A stretch of DNA of 64,000 nt from Rhizophagus irregularis. Its lineage: Eukaryota > Glomeromycota > Glomeromycetes > Glomerales > Glomeraceae. Of the stretch, positions 37,206 through 47,707 are shown piece after piece (positions within the stretch are counted from its first letter, which is position 1; the number at the start of each line of letters is the position of its first letter). The notes below the pieces were generated by a model. That model was not told where the DNA came from, searched no databases, and worked only from the letters and a program-made list of their open reading frames with translations. The stretch is taken from positions 1,240,001 through 1,304,000 of the forward strand of contig NC_089429.1 of assembly GCF_026210795.1 (NCBI RefSeq). The letters run 5' to 3'. Position numbers and translations under genes: made by a program.

Positions 37206-37934
37206 ATTTCTTGAATGTCAATAAAAAATAATAAAAATTATTTTTTTTAAAAAAAAATATAAACGAATTTCTAAATTAGTTAAAATGAATTTCCGAATTT
37301 ATTTAAATTAGTTTCCAAATCAATGCAAATAAAAAAAATTGGCGCATGTTCAATGACAATGACTCATATATATATCTGATTAATCCGAATGACTAAATGA
37401 CTTGCATTTCGTCCTCATTTCGTTATATTTATAAATATGATTTTTTATATATATTTTTTATTATCATACATTTATTATTTTTTTCTTTATCCGGATGTTA
37501 AATGAATAGTAGCTATTATCATAACAATACATTTACTGTATTTAGTTAATATTAGCTAATGCGTATAAATTATCGAAATTCTTTTTTAATCGGTAAAATC
37601 ATGTGATCAACAACATCAATAGATGAGTAGAGTTGATAAAAAAAAATAGGAGTCGATTTTATTTTTTACTCGAGGTTTTTAAATTTTATAATTTAAAGTA
37701 ACTTAGAATGGTAAAATGATTTGGAAGTAGTTTTTTTTAAAACATTTTTTTTTATTTGAGTTATGAACTGTGTTTTTTTATTTTAGTTTCTCAATGTCAG
37801 TAACATTGATTTTTTACTATGGTCAGATTTTTCATGTTACATAAATTTAAATTTTTAAATTATTATTTACCGAATTAGTTTTCAAATAATATATTTGCAT
37901 TTTTTCCCGCCTATCATCGATGAGATTTCCCGGG

Positions 37935-38171
37935 TTAAACTTTCGGATATTTAGCCCTAAGTTCCATCAAATCTGAAGCATTGCAACCAATTTCAGTAAG
38001 CGGGACGCTTGATAATCTTAACTTTGATTGCTGAAGGTAGTTGCCATATTTAGAGATTCTATTTATTAAAGAGACCTTTCTTGTTGTTGTTAGTGAAACT
38101 TGGTTTGTTTTACGTGATTGAACTTTTTTTTTGGAAATCTTTAGAATTTTGTCTATTATAAATAATAACAT
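37935..38171 (-). pseudogene. Short open frame, possible gene tail
   Basis: This 78-codon frame has an ordinary amino-acid mix at its end (SSVPLTEIGCNASDLMELRA). I recognise no family, and the upstream sequence has no matching exon. It may be a fragment or chance. Confidence 0.25.
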
Positions 38172-38976
38172 TACTTTATAATTAAAAACACTTAAAAATG
38201 GTTCACCACATAATGTAAACGTGAATTTACCTCCAAATTTTTATGGCAAGTTTATAAACAGGTTGAAAACAAAATTACGTTTAAATATTCAAATATTTTT
38301 TTCTTTATCCTATAAAACTTTAGATATTTAGTACTTTATTATTGCAAATTTACTTTTAAATAAATTTATCAAATTATTTTTAAAATTTTTGTACCAATAG
38401 AAACGTAACCATTTTGAGCTAATTCTTAAGAAAAGTTTCCAACAAAAAGAAAGTTGAAAAAAGAACACAATATTTAGAAGAATTTTCAAAGTTCCGAGTT
38501 TATTTCATAATAAAACTAGCCGCAACCCGTCGCGCTGAGAGTAATAATAAACACACTTATATTTTATTTCCATGCAGTGTGAATAGGTCTAGTTTTTTAC
38601 TAATATTATGAGGTATTAGGAAATATATGTAAATTAAACAATTTATATGATTATACAAATAACAATGGATTGTATGCAAGTGTTATACAGTGTATGAAAT
38701 ATTATTATTAAATGCAAATTTTTTTAACACGAAACAAATGTTATCGTTCAGCCAAATAGGATCATGCAGATTTTCATAGACCGATATTTTTATTAGCAAT
38801 AGCAATAACACAATATTGATATAATAAAGTGGAGTAAAAAAATGGCGTAAATGGCGTAAATGAATATTCTGTAGGAAAAGTTTAAATAAAGCTTATAAAA
38901 ATGAAATTTATAGAAAGCTTATTTATGATGTTATTAATTAATGCATGATCAAAAACGTCAGAACGATAACACTTTT

Positions 38977-39098
38977 ATTGGATGTGGGGCTATATCGGTC
39001 ACAGGGCCCTTCATTGATTGGCGAAAATGGCCACTACGTGGCCCATTTTCATCCAATCATTCGGTCCTGTGACCGATATAGCTACTCCCCCATCCAAT
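38977..39098. mobile_element. Palindromic mini-element, arms of about 54 bp
   Basis: ATTGGATGTGGGGCTATATC on the left and its near complement on the right (reverse complement ATTGGATGGGGGAGTAGCTA) enclose CGGTCACAGG and GAAAATGG(C) arms around a short centre. It resembles the hairpin at 58144 in outline. Confidence 0.65.
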
Positions 39099-39509
39099 AA
39101 TATGTATTTGCAGTACTGTGAAATTTATGATTTATTTATACATTTACAAAGATAATTTTGTATAGTAGTCTATTGTTATATTGTTACAAAAAAAATTTTT
39201 TTTTTTTATCTTAAAAAAATTTCATTGTAGCATTAAAAAAATTACATCTTCTGCTGAAAAAAATACATATATATTGTTATTATATCTCAAAGAAATTCAT
39301 TATAGCAATATATTGTTATAGAAAAAAAATTATCTCACTAATTAATATAAACTTCTATTGTTATGAAAAAAGAAAAAAAAATCCCAGAAATATTAATTAT
39401 AATGATCGACAGTCTAAAAATATTTTATTATTAATAATAAGAATCGGGAATTGTTAAAAAAGTTTTTGTTGTAAATCATTACTCTTCTATTAAAACTTAA
39501 TTATAAAAA

Positions 39510-40210
39510 AAGGTAATCTCCGTTGTGCCGCAGCATCGACCCAAACCTAAATGGTGAAAGAATGTATTTGGGGAAAAAAAATTTGGTTTGAAAAAAAAGC
39601 CAACCCGAAAAGGAAAAGGGGAAAAAAATTTCGGATTGGAGAAAAAGCAAACCGGAAAAAAACGGAAAAAAAATAAAAATCGAAAAATAAAAACGAAAAA
39701 AAAAATTGAAAAAGAACCGAAAAGGAAAAAGAAAGAAAAAACAACAAAAAAATTTGAAAGAAAAAGAAAAAAAAATGAAAAAAATTGGGAAAAGAAAAGG
39801 ATAAAGAAAGAATCGGTTCAAAAAAAGGGAAATTTTTGAAAAAAATAAGTACTGAAAAAAAAAGAATAATAATTCGGTCCAAAAAGACCAAAAAAAAAAA
39901 AAATTCAAAAAAAATTAATAAAAGAAAAAAAATATAAAAAAAAATCGGTCTTAAAAGACCGAAATAATAAGATTATTTAATAATAAAAAAAAAATAATGA
40001 TTTTTCGGTTTGGGAAATCTAAACGGGGAAAGAATGAAAAAAAACAAAAAAAAATTTCAGTTTGGAAAAAAAAACTGAAAAAGAAAAATGAAAATTTGAA
40101 AAAAAAGAAAGAACCGAAAGTAAAAGAACGGTTCAAGAAAAAAAACAAAGGGAACCGAAAAAATTTAGATTGGAAAGAAAAAAAAAAAATTCTGATTTAA
40201 AAATTTCATT
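39510..40210 (+). repeat. Purine-only tract with conserved head
   Basis: From about 39550 to 40195 the plus strand is nearly all A and G, with runs of AAAA and GAAAAG. The open frames seen here on both strands are low-complexity artefacts. The head at 39518-39570 (GTGCCGCAGCATCGAC, CAAACCTAAATGGTGAAAG) recurs at 63785-63830. Confidence 0.7.
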
Positions 40211-40482
40211 AACCGGAATTGGATTAGCTGTACAACATGACTTGCATATTATATAAATTACAAAAAAAAAAAAAATTCCTATTGTTGGCGAAAATAATTT
40301 TTTCCCCGTGAATTATTTATTACTAAAAAAAATTGACATTAATTATCTACTATACTTATTAGTATTAGAATGTGCCGATCATGTAACTGGATAGATCAGG
40401 TGCAGGCATCACATGCCGCTCCTATTCAAAATTAATTTATACAGGTAATCTAAACGTCTACAGATCGACATGAATTATTTTA

Positions 40483-40545
40483 TAGATATAAAATAGATAA
40501 TAGATAATAGATAATAGATATAGATTATATAGATAATATTATAGT
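40483..40545. repeat. ATAGATA microsatellite
   Basis: Several tandem AATAGAT/ATAGATA units. Confidence 0.7.
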
Positions 40546-40938
40546 AAAAATCCTGAAAAACAATGTTGCTGACATAGTTTTGGTTAATTAGTCTGTGTAC
40601 CACCCTAGTTTCTCATGCAAAATAACAGGATGGTAATGTATCGAGAAAAACAGTTTTACAATTAATGAGGATTTTTTTTCATTTTTAAATGGTCACGTTT
40701 AGAATTAACTGAATTTGAACAGGAAACGCGTGATACGTCTGCGCCTGCGACTGAATTTTATGAAATTATAATGCTAACGAAAAAAGTTTGGTTTTTCTTC
40801 GGAATGATGCGACTGGACGTTGAATTTTTTCAGTTTCTTTCCCTTAATTCCAACTCGATTTTTTTTAATATTAAGGTAAAAAATTTAAAATTTGTTACAC
40901 AAAATATCAAATAAAATATATTCACATGAAGATGTGAT

Positions 40939-41025
40939 AGGACCCGAGCTATACATAGAAAGGTCAGGTCCTGGTTTTAAATCATGAAGATCACTTCCAT
41001 TTGTGGATAATGCCGACCGGGTCCT
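40939..41025. mobile_element. 87-bp non-autonomous element with 8-bp target duplication
   Basis: GATGTGAT flanks both sides (40931-40938 and 41026-41033). The ends are AGGACCCGAGC and the complement of AGGACCCGGTC. An 8-bp duplication fits hAT-type insertion. The end sequence matches the AGGACCCCGAGC end of the 16138 element. It lies 165 bp before the Sel1 kinase ATG. Confidence 0.7.
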
Positions 41026-41189
41026 GATGTGATATCATTGTGATTCTGATCATCTTGTAATTCTTATATGTGATACGTGATACGTAAGATCTACAGGATA
41101 TTTATAACTCCGTGTGAAATGGTTCCATGCACATTTGTTTATTTTTTCACTTATTCATTAAGGGTTTGTTTCATACAATAATTTAGAAA

Positions 41190-44100
41190 ATGGCAAAAAG
41201 CTTCAATAGTAAAATTGCCGATACTAACAATTTGGCTCAATGGATTGAGGATGGCATTACTAAAGATTATATTAATCATCATGATTACACTGAATTTCAA
41301 AATATTCAATATATAGATTCTGGAGCATTTGGTAGTGTTTATCGAGCTACTTGGAAAAATCAAGATAGTACATTTATTGCGCTTAAATCCTTTAAATTCA
41401 ATAATGATAAATGTGTTATGAAAGAAATTGTTAATGAGGTATATAAAATTATTTTAAAATTATTAATATTTTTAATCAAATATATACTTAGCTTTCTTTT
41501 TAGGTAAAATTATTATGTAAAGTTAATTCTCACAAAAATATTATTCAATTTTTTGGGATTACTAAAAGAGAGAGTGAGTAGTAACTTATATTTAAAGCTT
41601 GATTTTTAAGAACCATAAATTTAATAATTTAATTATTTATTAGGTAACGAAAATATAGATCCAGACTATTTACTTATTCTTGAATATGCGGATGGTGGTA
41701 CATTGAGAAATTATTTAAGAAATAATTTTGACAATTTAGATTTGGATATTAAATTGCAGTTTGCTATTCAAATTGCTAATGCAGTCTCATTTATACATCA
41801 AGAAGGTATTATTCATCGTGACCTTGTAAGTAGTATTTTCTTATTCTAATTTACATCTAACATAATGTGTACTAAAATAATAATTATATTTATTCCTAAA
41901 AAATAGCATTCTAAAAATGTGTTAGTTCATGAGCAAAATATTATCAAATTAGCAGATTTTGGACTTTCACGTAGAATAGTAGAAGTATCATCAAATAATG
42001 ACATTTTAGGAATGATTCCTTATATCGATCCACAACTTCTCAAGAAACAAATGAACGATAAAAAAAAATATAAAGCAAATAAGAAATCAGATGTATATAG
42101 TGTTGGTGTGCTTCTATGGGAAATATCATCTGGTCAAATACCATTTAAATCTTATAGTGAGCATTATCAAAGGCTAGCATTAATGTCAGAAATTACAGAT
42201 GGAAAAAGAGAAATTCCAATTTCTAGTACACCAGTTGATTATATTAATATTTATACAAGTAAATTACTTTACTATATTATATTAATAATATCATTTGTTT
42301 TAATTTATTTGATATTATTACTAACTTTTATTTTTAATTTTCATAAATACTTTTCTAGAATGTTGGCAAAATAATCCAGATGATAGACCAGATATACAAC
42401 AAGTAGTTTCGGATCTAAAATCAATTAATTCAAAAACAAATGAAAAAGAAATTTACAAGAAAACTGTAAATGTTATTGAAAATGAGGTAACGAATAATAA
42501 TGATAATAGTATTAATGATAGTTCGTTAAAATTTGGTATTAATTATTCATTACAAACCAAATATGATGAATTAATAGAGGAATATGATAATATGCAAAAT
42601 GAAGAAAATTTAATGACAAATAATAATATTCATTTAAATAATGAAAATGAAACCATAATTAATGAGTTATTTTTACTATATGAGGAAGCCACTCAAAAAG
42701 GAATTTGTAAAAATGATTATATTCAATTAATTAAACAAAATATAACATCAAAAAATAAAAATGAAAATGAAATATTTAATTATTTATTAAGTAATAAGAA
42801 TAAACAAAAAAATTTAATTCTTTTAGCAAATTTTTATAAATTTGAAATAGGAACTGAAAGAAATGAAACAAAAGCATTTGAATTATACAAAGAAGTAGCT
42901 GAAAAAGGTAATATTAATGCAATAAATTATCTTGGATATTGTTACCAGCATGGAATAGGAACTGAAAGAAATGAAACAAAAGCATTTGAATTATATAAAG
43001 ATGCATATGAAAAAGGTCAGATTGATGCAATATATAATTATGGGGAATGTTATTATTATGGAATAGGAACTGAAAAAAATGAAACAATGGCATTTAAATT
43101 ATATAAAAGAGCAGTTGAGAAAAATAATATTAACGCAATACATGATCTTGGATATTGTTATCAACATGGAATAGGAACTGAAAAGAATGAAATTGAAGCA
43201 CTTGAATTATATCAGAACGCAGCTAAAAAAGGCCAGATTAATGCAATATACGATCTTGGATATTGTTATCAACATGGAATAGGAACTGAAAAAAATGTAA
43301 TTAAGGCATTTGAATTATATAAAGCAGCAGCTGAAAAAGGTCAAATTGATGCAATATATAGTCATGGATATTGTTATGATTATGGAATAGGAACTGATAA
43401 AAATAAAAGCAAAGCATTTGATTTATATAAAAAAGCAGCTAAAAAAGGTCAAATTAGAGCAACATATAGGCTTGGATATTATTACAAACATGGAATAGGA
43501 ACTGAAAAAAATGAAACTAAAGCATTTGAACTTTATAAGGACGCAGCTGAAAAAGGCCAGATTGATGCAATATATGATCTTGGCTATTGTTATCAAAATG
43601 GAATAGGAACAGAAAAAAATGAAATTAAAGCATTTAATTCATTTAAAGCAGCAGCTGAAAAAGGTCAGATTAATGCAATATATGATTTTGGTTGTTGTTA
43701 TCAAAATGGAATAGGAACAAAAAAGAATGAAATTAAGGCATTTAAATTATATGAAGAAGCAGCTCAAAAAGGTCAGATTAATGCAATACGTGATCTTGGA
43801 TATTGTTATCAAAATGGAATAGGAATCAAAAAAAATGATAATAAAGCATTTGAATTATATAATAAAGCAGCTGAAAAAGGTCAGATTAATGCAATGTATG
43901 ATCTTGTATGTTGTTATCAAAAAGGAATAGGAACTGAAAAAAATGAAATTAAAGCATTTGAATTATGTAAAAAAGCAGCCGATAAATGTCATATTAATGC
44001 AATACGTGACCTTGGATATTGTTATGAATATGGAATAGGGACCAAAAAAAATGAAATTAAAGCATTTAAATTATATGAAAAAGCAGCTGAAAAAGGTCAG

Positions 44101-44454
44101 ATTGATGCAATATATGATCTTGGATGTTGTTACAAAAAAGGAATAGGAATTGAAATAGATGAAACTAAAGCATTTGAATTATGTAAAGCAGCAGCTGAAA
44201 AAGGTCAAATCAATGCAATCCATGGTCTTGGATATTGTTATAAAAATGGGATAGGAACAGAAAAAAATGAAATTAGAGCATTTAATTCGTATAAAGCAGC
44301 AGCTGAGAAAGGTCAGATTGATGCAATATATGATCTTGGATTTTGTTATCAAAATGGAATAGGAACAGAAAGAAATAAAATCAAAGCATTTGAATTATAT
44401 AAAGAAGCAGCTGAGAAAGGACATATTGATGCAAAGAAAATGCTGTTATTATAG
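41190..44454 (+). CDS. Protein kinase fused to fifteen Sel1 repeats
   Basis: Five exons inferred: 41190-41438, 41504-41573, 41644-41825, 41907-42258, 42359-44454, joining to 982 codons plus stop. The kinase domain (about 35-290) has the glycine loop DSGAFGSVYRA, IALKSF, HRDLHSKN, DFGLS and, instead of APE, PYIDPQ. A linker rich in Asn and Glu follows. From about residue 447 to the end there are fifteen Sel1-type repeats of 36 residues (108 bp), consensus DLGYCYQNGIGTEKNEIKAF then LYKAAAEKGQI(D/N)AI. Sel1 repeats form TPR-like helical solenoids for protein binding, so the tail probably recruits partners or substrates. This kinase-Sel1 fusion is a known expansion in Rhizophagus. The repeats are very alike at DNA level, so copy number can change by unequal crossing-over. 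The last intron is inferred from frame continuity with ECW/KCWQNNPDDRP motif placement. Confidence 0.92.
42838..44450 (+). repeat. 108-bp tandem repeats encoding Sel1 units
   Basis: Fifteen coding units in register; GGAATAGGAACTGAAA and AAAGGTCAGATT(A/G)ATGCAAT recur once per unit. Confidence 0.9.
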
Positions 44455-45300
44455 AATAGAAACTGATAAAAATTGATATTGAATGAAACTTTGCTAACAA
44501 CGCTAAATTTTCATAATGAATTGTGCGATCCTTGTACAAGCTTTGTACAAGGTATTTTTAAATTTAATAAATATAGTACAATATTTCCAACAATATTTGC
44601 AAACACTTGTAAAATACATATTATTATGAATATTTGGGTTTACAAAATATCTAATTTATACATATATAATGTACAATAAAATTTGCAATTAATTAATAAA
44701 AAATAAACTTGTGGGATTACTATTTACTAAATATTTTCGCAAATATATAATTAAATTGAATGTAATAGAGTTTTTTACTTTTGTCCAAATCCTCCACTAT
44801 TTTATTTTTATTTTTAAATTCCATGTGAACAAGTCACGATACAAATTACAGAACGAACTATACGTTAGCCTAAAGTAATTCTAAATTAAATCAATTAAAT
44901 CGTGAACCAAACCGCCAAATCTGACAGCGCCACTTTTGCCCAAATCCACAATGACCTTAGCTTTCACAACCACATTCGCGTCAGCGTCCATGTGACCACG
45001 TCCACGAGATCTTGAGGATTCCAATAGATTCAGATCAATATTATTAGTAATAAATAATAAAAAAAAATTTATCTCACATATCGGGGAAAGCCCTACTACA
45101 GTTTGATCTAAACTTTTTTACTCGCTATTTCCCCTTTTCCTTCATTTTTTCACCCATTTCCTTTTCCTTCATTTTCCTTTCGTTCCTTCTCCCCTTCCTT
45201 CATTTCCTTTTCCCTTTCCATCCTTTCTTTTCCGTATTTTATTTAAAAAAGTGTTGAAATCACCCACAAAAAAAAAACAAAATGTTTATACGTTTCTATT
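44455..45300. other. Spacer with a short minus-strand frame and pyrimidine-rich tract
   Basis: 44886-45060 on the minus strand reads SRSRGRGHMDADANVVVKAK, VDLGKSGAVRFGG and a stop, a GC-richer piece of unknown origin. 45125-45240 is a C/T-rich repeat with TTCCTTCATTTTCC motifs. Confidence 0.4.
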
Positions 45301-45312
45301 TTTCCTTTTTAG

Positions 45313-46621
45313 GTAGCTCCTTCAGTCTTCTGGACGCGATATTTTGTAAGTTTTTAATTTATTTTTCATTAATATTTTAATGAACAACTACTAACAGGTC
45401 ATTTTAGTTTTTTAGGCGGTTCTTTGGGTCTCTTTGGACACATGAGATTTTGTTTTTGGTAAGTTTTTTACTATTTTAATTTATCTATTCTAACTAAATA
45501 TATGTTAACGTATCAAATTTTATCTTTTTTATTTAGACGGGCTGAACACTTTGATTTCATATTTCGAATTTTGGTGAACTACATTTTTTTCAAATTAATT
45601 CTTTAACGAAACATTTCTTATGGTTTGTTTTCTTATTTTTTAGATTACCAGGAAGGTTGCTTTGAAGACAGGATTTCGGTAAGTGAAATGAAATTTTTTT
45701 TCAACAAATTTTACTAACAGTTCTTTTTCCTTTTTTTTAGGTGACTTTTCAATTCTTTGGATATGTGGGATGGCGTTCAGAGCTTTTGACATGTTGAATT
45801 CTGTGAGTGAGTTTCTTGTTCTTTTTAATTTACAGTAACAAAACGTTTTACTGACATTTTGATTTCCTCTTTTTTAGACAGCCAATCTTTGAGCACATAT
45901 TATTTTGGTAGGAGTTCCAAAAAAAATATACTTTTTTTAATTTATTTCTTTAGTGAAACGTTTTACAATTTTTTCTTTTTTTAGACGACCAGGTCCCTTA
46001 TCTCGGTAAGGGCTTCCGAAAAAAATATTTTTTTTTCAATTTATTTCTTTAGCAAAACGTTATACTAACGATTTTGTTTTTTATTGTTTTTATTATTTTT
46101 TAGGCAATTCTTTGGACAAGCGGCTTAAGTTGTTGTTTTATTCTTAATTTGAGTTTTCTAGTCTCTTATATGGATATAGGAATTTGGTAAGTGTTTTTTT
46201 TTTAATTCATTTTATTATTAGTTTAACAAACAGTTACTAACTTTCATTTTCTTTCTTTTTTTTTAGATGGTTCTTTGGATATTGGGATTTTTGGCAATAT
46301 AAGATTCATTTTTTTTTCTTTATTGCGCTTTTTAACGAACTGTTACTAACAGTTTTTTTAGGTGGTTCACCGGATCTCTTAAACGTAGATTCAGTGAGTG
46401 GTGTTTTCTTTTATTTTAAATTAACTCTTTCAACGGAACATTTTTAATATTTCAGTTCTTTTTTTTCTTAGGTGGTTCTTTCAGTTTCTTTTAATGCAAA
46501 ATTTCGGTAAGATACTCCCTTTTTTTCTTGAATTTATTTTTTATTTTAATGAATAGTTTCTAATTGTTTGTTATTTTTTTTAGGCATTCCTTTGGTTCTT
46601 TGGATGTGGGATTTGATTTTG
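45313..46621 (+). repeat. Tandem array of about twelve micro-exon-like cassettes
   Basis: Units of roughly 100-200 bp each show a T-rich tract ending in AG, a GC-richer core of 20-85 bp with GGTTCTTTGG(A)T and GGGATTTTG-like text, a donor GTAAG/GTGAG, an AT-rich stretch with AACGAAACGTTTTACTAAC, then the next T-tract. Cores: 45313-45345, 45416-45458, 45537-45573, 45644-45678, 45741-45802, 45878-45907, 45985-46005, 46104-46186, one near 46267, 46362-46393, 46472-46506, 46584-46621. TACTAAC-type branch sites lie before several acceptors. Joining the cores gives stops, so no protein is evident. It reads as an amplified exon-intron unit, possibly of a non-coding transcript. Confidence 0.6.
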
Positions 46622-46639
46622 GTGAGTATATTATTTATT

Positions 46640-47707
46640 TAAATTTTTTATTTCCGTCTTAAAATGATTACTAAATTTTTATTTTCTCCTTTTTTTTTTA
46701 TACAATGCATTATATACAAACCATGTTAAGTTGTTAGCAAAGAAGATAATATGTATTAGGCGTTATCCTGGTCCCTGGCTGCTAGGTACGGAATAAATTA
46801 ATATTAAACTATAAAGGTTCTTAGCTTATAAGAAGCAGTGGTTAATGTTAATGACATAGTCTTGTACATTATTACAAATATGGAATAGAAACAAAAAAGA
46901 TAATATTGAATCTATAAAATTATATTAAAAATAGAATATCGCCAAGCAGTTTGGATGATATTTTAACAACTATTCAATAACTATTTTATTATGCAGACAT
47001 GCTTCATATAAATAAATCCAATAAGCCATTTAGTTACATGATATAGTATTTTATCTGTAAAATTTAGTATATATATACTTAATAAAATAAATTAGTTTAG
47101 AAAATAAAATAAAGGCTCATTTTTTTTTAGAAAAGAAATTTCTAAAAAAGGTAAAACTTATCTTAGTTTCTCAATACTATGGTCCTACCAATAAGGACTT
47201 CCAAAGAGGTGCACTATGCTCCACCCTGAAAAAACTCAACAACAACAAGGAAAGAGATCACTAGTTGAAGGAAAGAAATTAATGAAATATGAAAAAGAAT
47301 TAATTTAGCAGCTTTTATATTTTTATACATCAACTATACTGTAAGTGTAGCAAATTTTATCCTAATTGTTTAATTGCAGTTTAAGGGCTATGGAATTGTT
47401 ACTTACTACTTTAAAATATTAAATTTGATTTAATCTTTTAAAAAAAAATCTATTATTATTGTAACAAGCTTCTGTAATCTATAATATAAACCTCAAATAA
47501 ACTTATATTTGTTAGTTATTCATTTGGTACAGCTAGCAACTAGCAAGCTTTAAAATAAGTGTTAATTAAACGAAAGCATTAAATATTAACTATCAGATAA
47601 TGCAGATTTCGTTCTGGACACTGTCCTCAAATACTTGTCAGAATTGAGCCACTTTTAAATATACATTATTAGATTGGGTAACATCAAAGTGATCAAACAA
47701 TGTTATT
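46640..47707. other. Spacer with a Sel1-repeat scrap
   Basis: 46870-46925 on the plus strand reads YYKYGIETKK then, after a one-base shift, a piece matching the Sel1 repeat of the gene at 41190. Otherwise nothing is supported. Confidence 0.4.

Noticed and set aside
39501-40200. Phe-rich and Lys-rich open frames
   Set aside because: Low-complexity translation of the purine-only tract on both strands.
44473-44679. 68-codon frame after the Sel1 gene
   Set aside because: No ATG at the start, and it is mostly 3' flank.
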